Below the pieces are notes generated by a model that worked only from the letters and a program-made list of their open reading frames with translations, was not told where the DNA came from and did no database searches. Below, piece after piece: positions 17,333 to 26,571 of a DNA stretch of 64,000 nt; the stretch's first letter is position 1, and each line of letters starts with the position of its first letter. The DNA is from Tumebacillus permanentifrigoris. GTDB taxonomy: Bacteria; Bacillota; Bacilli; Tumebacillales; Tumebacillaceae. Where the stretch lies: NCBI RefSeq assembly GCF_003148565.1, contig NZ_QGGL01000004.1, positions 150,332 through 214,331 on the forward strand. The letters run 5' to 3'. The position numbers and the translations under genes were made by a program.

Positions 17333-18919
17333 TTACGAAGCTGCGTAGACGTAATAATCGAGGTGCTTCATCAGATGCCGCACCTGACGATAGGAGAGAA
17401 ATGAGAAGAGACAGGCCCCGATCAACAGCCCGAACACCGCCCAACTGAAGTCACCCCAGCGGCTCAACAGGAACGACAGCACCACGTTGGCGAACACGGC
17501 GGGCACAATCGCTTTGTTGACCAGATTCGGCTGCGAGATCGAAAACAGGATGACCGCGTTCATCAGCCCCATCGCCATGATCAGATAAGAGACGACCGCT
17601 ACGTAGAACACGAAGTAGGTCTTGGGCGTTGACATCAAATATTTGCCCGAGTGCGCGTAATACGTGTCATTGAGGAAAAACACGACAAAGATCACCAAAA
17701 CTCCGCTGATCAGCGATGAGATGCCCGTCACGCCGAGCCACTTGTGGTAGAGACTGAGGAAATGCTTGTTGAGCTTCTCCGTTTCGAAGCCCCAGTAGCC
17801 TTTTTGACTGGCTTCCAGATCGAGCATGATCCGGTTGACGACCACCTCACTGACCCCGAGCGGCAACATCAGCACGATCAAGGCGAAGTCCAACCCCAGT
17901 TCATACTCCCCGCGGAACCAGATGAAGTACGGCATGAACTCGCTGTTCGCTGACCACGCCATGATGCGGTCGATGTACAGGAACAGGAAGTAGAGAAATC
18001 CATACGTGAAGTACGGCATGATCGAATAGACGATGATCGAGAGGCGGGGCAGTTTCGGTGCGATCCCTTTCTCTTCCTTTTTCTCTTGCTGTTTGAAAAA
18101 ATAGATCGCCAAGATCATGCCGCAGATCGCCACGATGACAATCGAGATCAACTGGGCGACGAGGATGTCCCAGCCGACCCATTGGAACAGGATATAGACG
18201 ATCAAGATCCCGAGCGCGATCAACCCGGAGAAGGTCATCTCGCGGCGCAGGATGTACATGACAGTCACAGAAAGCCAGATACTGGTGAGGAAGGTAAAGT
18301 ACAAGACCAATAGGAGGAACAGATCATAAGGCAATAAGTTAAACACCAGATTGATCACGTAGGCGACGATTCCGATCAGCGCACAGACCAAGTACCCGAT
18401 CCTGATGAAGTAGAACGTGATGCGCCGGCCCATATTGTAGTAGCCTTGAAAGAGGTAAAAAAATCCCCGCCGGGCGATTGCCTGCGTAAAGCCTCCCACG
18501 ACGAGGAAACTCAAGATCGTGCCGAGCGCAATCACGGTAGCGAGATCGACCGACAGATATTCATAGGACCACAGTGAAAATTTCAAGACCAGCATCGACT
18601 CGACGGAGATCGCCATCGGCAGTGCGAACAGCAAGCCGCGCAGGAAACTGCGCAACATCTCCATCGTCAGTTGCAATTTGGTGCGTTCCTCCGGTTTGGC
18701 GAATCCCGCGTAGACGATTTTCTGCTGCACCATTTCCCACAGTTCTTCTGCGAGGTCAAAAACGCCCTCGACCCCGAATGTTTCCGCAACCCGTCGGTCG
18801 TTCCACCCCATCGTCTCCAACAGGGCGGCGATCTCGAAGCGGTCCTGTGGCGAGATGTTTCGCTCGAGCAGTTCTTCCAAGAGGGCGTCGATCCGCTCCT
18901 GACGGCCCATGTGCTTCAT
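17333..18919 (-). CDS. PelG-like polysaccharide transporter (MATE/MOP superfamily)
   Basis: A 528-residue protein: a soluble helical N-terminus of about 90 residues, then about 12 membrane spans. The C-terminal third (SLYHKWLGVTG, FSISQPNLVNKA, then RHLDYYVYA-like end) follows the pattern of PelG, the inner-membrane exporter of Pel polysaccharide that works with the glycosyltransferase PelF. The extra N-terminal helical domain is unusual. Its ATG overlaps the stop of the coiled-coil gene (ATGA), so translation is coupled. A PelF gene lies in the same operon, which supports the call. Confidence 0.62.
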   Translation of the reverse strand: MKHMGRQERIDALLEELLERNISPQDRFEIAALLETMGWNDRRVAETFGVEGVFDLAEELWEMVQQKIVYAGFAKPEERTKLQLTMEMLRSFLRGLLFALPMAISVESMLVLKFSLWSYEYLSVDLATVIALGTILSFLVVGGFTQAIARRGFFYLFQGYYNMGRRITFYFIRIGYLVCALIGIVAYVINLVFNLLPYDLFLLLVLYFTFLTSIWLSVTVMYILRREMTFSGLIALGILIVYILFQWVGWDILVAQLISIVIVAICGMILAIYFFKQQEKKEEKGIAPKLPRLSIIVYSIMPYFTYGFLYFLFLYIDRIMAWSANSEFMPYFIWFRGEYELGLDFALIVLMLPLGVSEVVVNRIMLDLEASQKGYWGFETEKLNKHFLSLYHKWLGVTGISSLISGVLVIFVVFFLNDTYYAHSGKYLMSTPKTYFVFYVAVVSYLIMAMGLMNAVILFSISQPNLVNKAIVPAVFANVVLSFLLSRWGDFSWAVFGLLIGACLFSFLSYRQVRHLMKHLDYYVYAAS

Positions 18920-20148
18920 CGCTTGTCGTCGCTGACGCCCGCGATCTTCATGCTCACGATCAGGTCGGGCAAGCGACCTGCTTTTTCCGCGAGGTCAACC
19001 ATCTCCGGGGTGATCGTAGCACCTTTGGAGACGATCAGTCGGCCTTGGATGTCATGCAGGTCTTCCCCAGCGAGCTTGCCGACGATGTATCGGTTGCGAA
19101 TCGACATGATCTCCGTGGAGACCGCTTCGCTTTCCTTGGACTCCTCCGGTTCGTAGACAGGAGACTCAGGTACGCTCGGCGGCGCAGCTTGCGGGATGTC
19201 CTCCGTCAGCCAATCTTCTATCGGTTCAACAGGCAGTGCGGCGGAGTCGTATGCCTCTACTTCGTGCCCGACATAAGGCTGGATGTTGCCCCAAAAGGCG
19301 GAGGAGTGACTCAGTTCTGCCGTGCCCCCGGCGATGTTCAGTTTCGGGGAGACCTGTGGAGCGGCTGCCATCTCCTGACGAGCCAACACCTGCGGTTGCG
19401 CTTCGATCCGCTCAGCGGCGGGCGCGTTGCGCACTTGCGCCGCTTTTTCCGCGATCGATTTGACTTTGAACTGGATGACTTTGTCGTGACGGAAGCCCTT
19501 CGCGGACGGTTGCTCTGGGGCTGGATCAGGCGTTAGGTCAGGCGTTGGATCAGGTATTGGGTCTGATGTTGAATCAAGTGTCACGGCTCTGGTTTGTTCC
19601 TGCGTGGCGCTCGGTTGGCTCTCCACTTCTTGCTCCTGCTGTTCTGGCACGGACTCTGGTTCGTACAAGTTCGCAGGCACGTTCAACTCCGGAGCCAGCG
19701 CTTCGAGAACTTCGAACGAGGACGAGGTGAATTTGTGCATCGTCGCGCCGAACTCTTGGAGCATCGTGTGCAGGACTTGGTTGTAATGATCGGTCTGGTG
19801 CTCGATGCCGTCGATCTTGCGGCGGTGCTCCGCTTGCTTTTGTTCCAGTGCGCGTTGGAGGCCGGCGATCTCTTGTTGGGTGTGTTGTTTCATCACCTGC
19901 AACACATCCCCTGCGCGTGACATCATCAATTCGTGCAAGTGCAGTCGTTCCGCATGGTCGCGCTGAGCGGCGAGCAGAGTGTCGCGTTCTCGTAGCAGTC
20001 TCGCGTTTTCCACGCGCTGGACTTGTACTCTGGCTTCCAACTCGGTCAGTTGCTGATCTTGCAAGTTGCGCAACTGCCGCAGATAGGCCGAAACCTTGTG
20101 CGGGTCGAGCCCCCACAGGCCGCTTTTAAAGTCCGGACGTTCCCCCAT
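18916..20148 (-). CDS. Coiled-coil protein with LWG motif and C-terminal beta domain
   Basis: A 410-residue protein. Residues 10-25 (SGLWGLDPHKVSAYLR) resemble the N-terminal motif of DivIVA-like scaffold proteins; residues 25-150 are a long coiled coil. A Pro/Glu-rich linker with a DPxPDxTPDPAP repeat follows (about 165-230), then a compact C-terminal segment (about 345-405) whose GEDLHDIQGRLIVSKGATIT pattern looks like a small beta barrel. No membrane span. It shares the LWG motif with the preceding gene, so the two may assemble together as a scaffold for the Pel-type machinery. No known family recognised with certainty. Confidence 0.6.
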   Translation of the reverse strand: MGERPDFKSGLWGLDPHKVSAYLRQLRNLQDQQLTELEARVQVQRVENARLLRERDTLLAAQRDHAERLHLHELMMSRAGDVLQVMKQHTQQEIAGLQRALEQKQAEHRRKIDGIEHQTDHYNQVLHTMLQEFGATMHKFTSSSFEVLEALAPELNVPANLYEPESVPEQQEQEVESQPSATQEQTRAVTLDSTSDPIPDPTPDLTPDPAPEQPSAKGFRHDKVIQFKVKSIAEKAAQVRNAPAAERIEAQPQVLARQEMAAAPQVSPKLNIAGGTAELSHSSAFWGNIQPYVGHEVEAYDSAALPVEPIEDWLTEDIPQAAPPSVPESPVYEPEESKESEAVSTEIMSIRNRYIVGKLAGEDLHDIQGRLIVSKGATITPEMVDLAEKAGRLPDLIVSMKIAGVSDDKR

Positions 20149-20551
20149 GCTCTCCCTCCTTTACTTGCTGTTGCAGATTGACTTCCAATTGCTTGAGCTT
20201 ATCCAACACTTGATGCACGACCGATTCCTTGTGCAGATGGGTGACCTCCAACACTTCCTCTTGCTTTTCCTCGAGAAGCTTGATCTCCTCCAGCATCTCG
20301 TACACCTCCCGCGTCTGTTCCAGATGGGCTTGCAACAGCATCGTCGCGATCTGCTCATCGGCGGTGTTTTGCATCGATTCCTGTAAACTTGCAATCTCCG
20401 TGTGGAGACGGTCATTGGATTGAGTCAGTTCCTCAAGCTCCACCTGCAGGTGCCGAATCTTCTCATCATGCTGGGTCTGCAAGGTGTGGATGACTGCATC
20501 GACCGAATCCGGGGCGTACCCCCAGAGTGATCGTTTCGTGATTTTCGGCAT
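20126..20551 (-). CDS. Small coiled-coil protein with LWG motif
   Basis: A 141-residue, almost wholly helical protein. It begins with RSLWGYAPDSVDAVIHTLQ (residues 7-25), the same LWGxxPxxV pattern as the next gene, followed by a coiled coil to the end. CGAGGAGG precedes the ATG. The gene overlaps the next one by 23 bases and follows pelF by 17, so all three are coupled. A cytoplasmic scaffold or adaptor role is inferred. Confidence 0.6.
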   Translation of the reverse strand: MPKITKRSLWGYAPDSVDAVIHTLQTQHDEKIRHLQVELEELTQSNDRLHTEIASLQESMQNTADEQIATMLLQAHLEQTREVYEMLEEIKLLEEKQEEVLEVTHLHKESVVHQVLDKLKQLEVNLQQQVKEGEHGGTSGL

Positions 20552-20568
20552 CCAGGCTTCCTCCTCGC

Positions 20569-22329
20569 TTAGGCGATCTCACGCGCACCGCGATCCAAGA
20601 CTTGCAGGATCGCCGTGACTTTCTCCAGTTCTTGAAACGCTTCGTCGTACTCGCCCAGATGGTTGTGCGCCTTTGAGAGTTCGGTCAGGATCACCGGCGT
20701 ATACGGTGAGTTGGGCCGTTCCTTCAGGGCCGCGCGGAACTGGGCGATCGCTTCCCGGTAGAGCTGACAGGTCATCAGCGCCATCCCTTTGTCGAGCAGC
20801 AACTTCTGCGCCGCCAGCGTATCGACGCGACGCAGGATCGGCATCCGTTCCTCGGCGCGCACCGCCAGTTTCACATAGCTTTTCAGATGCAGGTCGATCA
20901 TCTTGTTCAGGGTGAAAAAGTTCAGCGCCCGCTGGCGGGCTTCCTTGCCCAGCATGTCGCGCAACTCCGCGTTGTTCAGCAGTTTGAGGATGCCGGCTGC
21001 GACTTCCTCCGGCTTGCGCGGCGTCGCGATCAACCCGGCATCGCCGAGCGCCTCTGTCACCCCGCCGACATCGGTCGCCACGACCGGTTTGCCGGTCATC
21101 ATCGCCTCGATGACCGAATAGGGAAACGCTTCGGAGATGCTTGTCAACGCGATGATGTCACCACTATGATATGCAGCTGCCATATTGCTTGTATGCCCTG
21201 CAAAAATAAATGTGTCCTGCAAGTGTAACTGTTCCCATAATTCGATGCATTGATCGTAGTATCCTTGGACGGAGACCGACCCATAGACCACGAACTTCAC
21301 CGCAGGGAACGCATCGCGCACGAGCGCCGCCGCCTGCAAGAACGTCAGCACATCCTTCAGCGGGTCGATGCGCGCCACCATCACCACGGTCAACACTTCG
21401 TTTGTCGACGGCGGGGCCTCCACAAAAACATTGGGGTCGATCCCGTTGTAGATAACCTTGACCCGATCGACAGGCACGCCAAATCGCGTCTCCCAGCGGG
21501 TGTTGTATTCACAGACAGGCGAGACTTGATCGGCAAACGCATAGTTCGTGGTTGTCAACGATTTGACGAACCGGATCAAAAATGTAGTTAAAAAAGACGA
21601 ATAAGGCCGCTTCGAGAGCGCCAAGTACTGTTCGCGCAGATACACCCCGTGCTCGGTGAGCATGAAGGGGGTTTTGTTGCGAATCTTCGCGATCACGCAC
21701 GGGATGCCGCAAAATGCCGCCGCCGTGGAGTGCGTGACGTGTGTGTCGGGGATCGGTGTGTTGACGATGTTGAGAAAGCGGTAGACCCAGCCTAGACTTT
21801 GGACGAGCCCGTAGACGTCCGGCTCACTCAGGCGGTGTCGTTTGTCAGCGGCGAGGCGCAGGATCAGTTCTTTATAGATCTCCCAAGTCGCTTCCGACTT
21901 GAAGCTGAGTTTGTAGTCATGCTCTTGAAAATAGTTGTACAACTCCACGAGCAGGTTGCCGAACCTTCGCGGGTTCTTGACCTCGCTGACGATCTCGTCG
22001 ATCAACTCGACGAACAAGGGGATGAATCGTTCCCGAACGGTGCCATCCGATGTGGATTTTTTCGGCAGATAAATCTGCTTGAACGGGATGTTCAGGTGTT
22101 CCTTGGGCTCCTCCGTCCCCCACAGCGGCACGGTATGCATCTCGGCATGCTCAGGCAGGCCGAATTTCTGCGTGATGAAGGGATTGGCTGTGATGCTGTA
22201 GATGACAAAATCGACCATATCCATCTTGTTGACCAGCGTCTCACACCACGTCGAGACACCCCCTTGGTGAAAAGGGTACGTGCCCTCGGTGGAGAGCAGA
22301 ATCTTGATGCGATCCGACAACGAACTCAC
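20569..22329 (-). CDS. pelF: PelF-type GT4 glycosyltransferase
   Basis: A 586-residue cytoplasmic glycosyltransferase. The N-terminal LLSTEGTYPFHQGGVSTWC (residues 11-29) is the hallmark of PelF; the GT-B C-terminal half has VVMVARIDPLKD (about 320), SISEAFPYSVIEAMMTGKPV (about 405-424) and the nucleotide-sugar E-x7-E. PelF polymerises UDP-activated amino sugars into Pel polysaccharide. The last 80 residues form TPR-like helices (YREAIAQFRAALKERP, YDEAFQELEKV), an addition that may bind the coiled-coil partners encoded next. It is the first gene of an eleven-gene operon reaching to 8840. Confidence 0.85.
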   Translation of the reverse strand: MSSLSDRIKILLSTEGTYPFHQGGVSTWCETLVNKMDMVDFVIYSITANPFITQKFGLPEHAEMHTVPLWGTEEPKEHLNIPFKQIYLPKKSTSDGTVRERFIPLFVELIDEIVSEVKNPRRFGNLLVELYNYFQEHDYKLSFKSEATWEIYKELILRLAADKRHRLSEPDVYGLVQSLGWVYRFLNIVNTPIPDTHVTHSTAAAFCGIPCVIAKIRNKTPFMLTEHGVYLREQYLALSKRPYSSFLTTFLIRFVKSLTTTNYAFADQVSPVCEYNTRWETRFGVPVDRVKVIYNGIDPNVFVEAPPSTNEVLTVVMVARIDPLKDVLTFLQAAALVRDAFPAVKFVVYGSVSVQGYYDQCIELWEQLHLQDTFIFAGHTSNMAAAYHSGDIIALTSISEAFPYSVIEAMMTGKPVVATDVGGVTEALGDAGLIATPRKPEEVAAGILKLLNNAELRDMLGKEARQRALNFFTLNKMIDLHLKSYVKLAVRAEERMPILRRVDTLAAQKLLLDKGMALMTCQLYREAIAQFRAALKERPNSPYTPVILTELSKAHNHLGEYDEAFQELEKVTAILQVLDRGAREIA

Positions 22330-22466
22330 CCCCTTTTTTTTCGAATATACATGAGACTATTGTACCATTTCGAAAATCTGCGGTATACGATTTTTAGACA
22401 GGAGAGTGTAACCAATTTCATCTATCCTTAACTCGTGAAATATTGTTTTCAATAGCATGAGGAGGA

Positions 22467-22507
22467 ATAAAAAAAGTTCGTATCCTAGTACTAGGATACG
22501 AACTTTT
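22467..22507. terminator. Terminator of the helD gene
   Basis: AAAAGTTCGTATCCTAG and its perfect complement (17-base arms) with a very short loop; read on the minus strand it is followed by TTTTTTT. The rest of 22330-22466 is an AT-rich promoter region for pelF with a TACAAT-like -10 on the minus strand. Confidence 0.85.
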
Positions 22508-22552
22508 CCCTCGTTTGGATCACCGTTTCGCCAACAACGCGTGGAAATTTTT

Positions 22553-24796
22553 TCAGATCACATCCAGCAATCCGGTCTGTCCGGCCATGCTATACACAAA
22601 CAACCGATGCAACGGACGGGTCATCGCCACATACAACAGCTTCACATCGAGATCATCTGCGGTGTACTGCTCCTCCAGATTCACGATGAACACCGCATCA
22701 AACTCCAATCCCTTCACCACATAGGACGGGACGATCACGACATCGTTGCCGGCGTAGTCTTCCTTTTCATCGAGGACTTGAATCGAGAGGTGGGTGGCGA
22801 GCGCGTCGAAGCGCTCTTTGATACGCTGGCACTCCGCCATCGTCTTGCCGATCACCGCCATCGAGCCAAGCCCTTGCCCCTTCAACTCCAGCACATCGGC
22901 GAGCACCTGCGCGATCAACGCCTGCTCCTCTGTGAACACTTCCTGTGTCGGTTGCTCCCCATGCCGGACAACCGGCTTGGCAAGCACCAGACCTGGCGTG
23001 TTCGAATGCACGATCACCCGGTTTGCGAGTTCCATGATCTCCACCGTCGTCCGGTAGCTCTGCTCCAGCACGAGGTAGTTGCAGTTCCCGCTCGGGAACA
23101 CCTCGCGCAACACTTCCTCCCAACTCTGCACGCCACGGTAGGAGTGTATCCCTTGCGACAGGTCACCGAGAATTGTGAACATCTCCGTACCCAGCACTTC
23201 CTTGAGCGTGACCAGTTGAAACACGCTGTAGTCCTGCGCTTCGTCGATCACGAGGTTGCGAATCTTGAACTCTTCCTTTAAACCGAACAGCTTGTGTTGT
23301 AGATAGAGCAGTGCAGGCGTGTCTTCCAGCTCCATCTGCTTTTTGTCCAACAGCGCCGTGGTATACGTCTGGAGGTATTGCAGCGATTCATCGGGCAGCC
23401 CTTGCAGGAATTCTCGGTAGTGTGCGATCAGGTCCTGCTTGGGGAACTGAGTCATGTACTCCTTCACCAGCGTCTTGGAGAGCGCCTCGACTTTTTTCAG
23501 CAGGTTTTCCTTGGCATCCATCAGCTTGACCACCTGCGTGCGGCGCTGCTCAGGCACTTTGTAGCGGGCAAACGCTTGGTCGATCTCGTGGTCGTAGTGA
23601 TCGACAATCTCCTGAAGCATCTGTTTTTTCTTGACCTTCAAGCGGTCTGCGAGGATCTTCTTGATCTTCTCGACACGCTTGTAGATCGGCAGGCGCACGT
23701 AGTCCTCGCGGAAGAACTTGCGCAGGTCTGCCACCGCATAGAGCATGTGCTTGCCGAGCTTGAAATCCTTCTGTGGCAACATCCGCACCGTCAAGGCTTC
23801 GAGGTAGTCGTCGATCTGTTGCTTGTACGCCACAGACCCTTTGTACAGCGAGACGAATTTCAGTTGTTCGGTGTCCTCGTCTCCGTTCAAGAACCGGAAC
23901 AGCCGCTCGTTCGGGTCGGCGAGATTGAGTTTTTTCCCCAGACCTTCGCTCACGAAGTCGATGTAGGTGGTTTGGCGAACCGCGTCCACCCCGAGTTCGG
24001 GGAGCACGTCGGCGATGTATTTGAGAAACAGTTGATGTGGGGCGAGGATCATGAACTGGTCGGGGTTGAACTTGTCCCCATAGGTGTAGATCAGGTAGGC
24101 GATGCGGTGCAAGGCGATCGTCGTCTTGCCACTTCCGGCCGCCCCTTGGACGATCATCGGGCGGTACATCTCCGCACGGATCACGCGGTTTTGTTCTTCT
24201 TGGATCGTGGAGACGATGTCCTTCAGACGGCTGTCGGCACTGCCGCCGAGCGACTCTTGGAGCAGTTCGTCACGCGTGGTGATGTCGATGTCGCGGAAGT
24301 CCTGCAACTGCCCTTTGTCAATCGTATACTGCCGCTTGCGATACAACTCGCCGCGCTCCGTCCCGGTCGTCGTCTCGTAGCTGATCTCCCCGATGCGGCC
24401 TTCGTAATAGACGTTGGCGATCGGCGAGCGCCAGTCCACGATGACCGGCTCCTGCGTGTCCGGGCGGAACAGCGACGCTTTTCCGATGTAGAGCGGTTGA
24501 ATCGTCTCTGTATGCTCAGGTCGCACATCAATTCGGCAAAAATACGGCCGTTGCTGCACTTGTTGCAGTTGACGCAGACTCTGTTGGGTCATGTCGAGAA
24601 ATTTCGCGCTGGTCAGCAACGCGATGTAGCCTTCCGAGCTATCCAAGGAATTTAAGCGTTGGTACGCCTCCTTGATATCGGCGCGAAATGCATCTTCGTT
24701 ATGCTCGCTTTCATGGAGCACGAATTGGATGTATGTCTTGGTCTCTTCCAGCCGTTGCAACTCATGGTCATAATCACGATGTTGTTCGATCGTCAT
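22553..24796 (-). CDS. helD: HelD: UvrD-like RNA polymerase recycling helicase
   Basis: A 747-residue superfamily 1 protein. An N-terminal coiled-coil arm (about 1-80) precedes the Walker A GAAGSGKTTIALHR (about residue 218); DEAQDYSVFQ (Walker B) and VEGLEFDAV-like (VVKGLEFDAV) and YVAMTRPLHRL motifs lie in the C-terminal half. HelD in Bacillus binds RNA polymerase, inserts its arms into the channels and releases stalled enzyme with ATP. GAGGAGGG precedes the ATG. Monocistronic, divergent from the GH43 gene. Confidence 0.88.
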   Translation of the reverse strand: MTIEQHRDYDHELQRLEETKTYIQFVLHESEHNEDAFRADIKEAYQRLNSLDSSEGYIALLTSAKFLDMTQQSLRQLQQVQQRPYFCRIDVRPEHTETIQPLYIGKASLFRPDTQEPVIVDWRSPIANVYYEGRIGEISYETTTGTERGELYRKRQYTIDKGQLQDFRDIDITTRDELLQESLGGSADSRLKDIVSTIQEEQNRVIRAEMYRPMIVQGAAGSGKTTIALHRIAYLIYTYGDKFNPDQFMILAPHQLFLKYIADVLPELGVDAVRQTTYIDFVSEGLGKKLNLADPNERLFRFLNGDEDTEQLKFVSLYKGSVAYKQQIDDYLEALTVRMLPQKDFKLGKHMLYAVADLRKFFREDYVRLPIYKRVEKIKKILADRLKVKKKQMLQEIVDHYDHEIDQAFARYKVPEQRRTQVVKLMDAKENLLKKVEALSKTLVKEYMTQFPKQDLIAHYREFLQGLPDESLQYLQTYTTALLDKKQMELEDTPALLYLQHKLFGLKEEFKIRNLVIDEAQDYSVFQLVTLKEVLGTEMFTILGDLSQGIHSYRGVQSWEEVLREVFPSGNCNYLVLEQSYRTTVEIMELANRVIVHSNTPGLVLAKPVVRHGEQPTQEVFTEEQALIAQVLADVLELKGQGLGSMAVIGKTMAECQRIKERFDALATHLSIQVLDEKEDYAGNDVVIVPSYVVKGLEFDAVFIVNLEEQYTADDLDVKLLYVAMTRPLHRLFVYSMAGQTGLLDVI

Positions 24797-24975
24797 AGAC
24801 CCTCCTCATTCTGGCGACTTAGTTCGTCTGCCGTAGTGCTTACACGCGTCAATTGGCTGGATCTGATCTTCTCCAGCAGGAACTCATCAGCTTGGATGTG
24901 CATGCAGTTCACCTCGAGGTTTACTTTGATTGGGGAATCCTCCCTATTCTGCACATTACGGGAAAAATCCTGCAA

Positions 24976-25004
24976 GCAGGACTTTGTAAATTCTGCACGA
25001 ATAT
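24976..25004 (+). promoter_or_regulatory. Promoter-like motif GCAGGA-16-CGAATAT
   Basis: GCAGGA (24976-24981) and CGAATAT (24998-25004) stand 16 bases apart, placing a start point about 28 bases before the GH43 ATG. A near copy lies at the same distance before the deacetylase gene at 27844-28701. GCAGGA is also the right arm of TCCTGCAAGCAGGA, a small palindrome. Confidence 0.4.
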
Positions 25005-25038
25005 AGATAATTAATTTAATAAAGTTAGGAGGATTCAG

Positions 25039-26469
25039 ATGAGTGTCCAAAAACGCTTCGCTTCTGCACTGCTTTCCTGCTTGCTGTTGGTGTTTGCCAT
25101 CATGGTCAGTCTGCCTCCGCACGCTGCTTCTGCTGCTGTTGGAACTTTCTTTAACGTCATCAACCAAGACGGTGCCGACCCGTGGGTCTACAAGCACACA
25201 AACGGCTACTACTACCTGACCAAGACGACGGGCAACAACGTCACCCTCTGGCGTTCGCGCACGCTGACCGGGCTGGATGCCGGCGACAGCAAAGTCGTGT
25301 TCACCCCACCCGCAACGGGAGCCAACAGCCAAAACATCTGGGCCCCGGAACTGCACTGGATCAACAACGCGTGGTACATCTACTACGCGGCCGATGATGG
25401 CAATAACAACAACCACCGCATGTTCGTCCTGCGCAACACGTCAGCCGATCCGTTCAGCGGCACGTGGACAGATCTCGGCAAAATCTACGATCCCGCCAAC
25501 GACTATTGGGCGATTGACGGTACCGTCCTGAACGTCAGCGGCAAGTTGTACTTCATCTGGTCAGGCTGGCCGGGCACGGCCAATGTTACGCAGAATCTCT
25601 ACATCGCCCCGATGGATACGCCGAACCACATCAGCGGCGCGCGTGTTCAGATCTCCGCACCGACCTACGCTTGGGAAACGGTCGGTTCTCCGACCGTCAA
25701 CGAAGGCCCGGAAGTGTTGGTCAAAAACGGCGTGATCTCGCTGGTCTACTCGGCGAGCGGCTCGTGGACCGACGCCTACAAACTGGGCATGTTGACCGCG
25801 AGCACGACCGCCAATCTGCTCAGCCCCACCTCGTGGACGAAGCGCAGCACGCCGGTGTTCCAAAGCGGCAACGGCGTCTACGGTCCAGGTCACAACTCCT
25901 TCACGAAATCGGCTGACGGCACCGAAGACTGGATCGTCTACCATGCCGCACGTTTCCAAGGCGCAGGTTGGACGCGCAACATCCGCGCACAAAAGTTTGG
26001 TTGGAACGCCGACAACACGCCGAACTTCGGCACCCCGGCAGCACCGAACACGCCGATTGCCATCCCGTCCGGCGAGCCGCTCCGCGACCGCTATGAAGCG
26101 GAGAGTGGCGTTTTCGCCAACGGCGCCATCGCCGTCACCACCCCGACGGCATCCAATGGTGCGAAGGCCGGCTACCTCGACAATTCCACCCGCTCGGTCG
26201 AAGTCACCGTCAACGTTGCAAGCGCCGGAACGTATGTGCTCTATGCGCGCACCGACAACGGCACGACGGGCGGCGCGTGGGCGACACACAGCCTGTCGGT
26301 CAACGGCGGCGCTGCCAGCCTGTTCTACGTCGCCAACTCCGGCTGGGACAACTGGGGCACCTCGACCGCCCGCGTGTACTTGAACGCCGGCGCGAACAAG
26401 CTGAAGTTCAGCGGCAACTCGAATTTTGCTGAACTCGATTGCCTCGACCTGTTCCCGTACCAACCGTAA
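25039..26469 (+). CDS. Secreted GH43 glycoside hydrolase with C-terminal CBM (arabinanase/arabinosidase-like)
   Basis: A 476-residue secreted enzyme: signal peptide about 1-33, five-bladed GH43 domain (about 38-340) and a CBM6/35-like beta-sandwich (about 350-475, from DRYEAESG to the C-terminus). Candidate catalytic residues are the Asp of QDGADPWV, the Asp of YWAIDGTV and the Glu of VNEGPEV. GH43 enzymes invert alpha-L-arabinofuranosyl or beta-xylosyl bonds in plant polysaccharides. AGGAGG precedes the ATG. Alone between helD and the EcsC gene and followed by a terminator. Confidence 0.87.
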   Translation: MSVQKRFASALLSCLLLVFAIMVSLPPHAASAAVGTFFNVINQDGADPWVYKHTNGYYYLTKTTGNNVTLWRSRTLTGLDAGDSKVVFTPPATGANSQNIWAPELHWINNAWYIYYAADDGNNNNHRMFVLRNTSADPFSGTWTDLGKIYDPANDYWAIDGTVLNVSGKLYFIWSGWPGTANVTQNLYIAPMDTPNHISGARVQISAPTYAWETVGSPTVNEGPEVLVKNGVISLVYSASGSWTDAYKLGMLTASTTANLLSPTSWTKRSTPVFQSGNGVYGPGHNSFTKSADGTEDWIVYHAARFQGAGWTRNIRAQKFGWNADNTPNFGTPAAPNTPIAIPSGEPLRDRYEAESGVFANGAIAVTTPTASNGAKAGYLDNSTRSVEVTVNVASAGTYVLYARTDNGTTGGAWATHSLSVNGGAASLFYVANSGWDNWGTSTARVYLNAGANKLKFSGNSNFAELDCLDLFPYQP

Positions 26470-26472
26470 TGG

Positions 26473-26509
26473 AAAAAAGACTGCTCCCGACACGGGTAGC
26501 AGTCTTTTT
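26473..26509 (+). terminator. Rho-independent terminator after GH43
   Basis: AAAAGACTGCT and AGCAGTCTTTTT arms directly after the stop codon. Confidence 0.85.
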
Positions 26510-26571
26510 ACGTTCTGCAGTCATTTTCACGTTATAATGAAGGATACGAACCAATATCTCGAGGAGGTAGC

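Noticed and set aside
15720-17348. 542-residue plus-strand open frame
   Set aside because: Opposite the GT-C-like membrane protein gene, whose minus frame has clear membrane spans and a good ribosome binding site.
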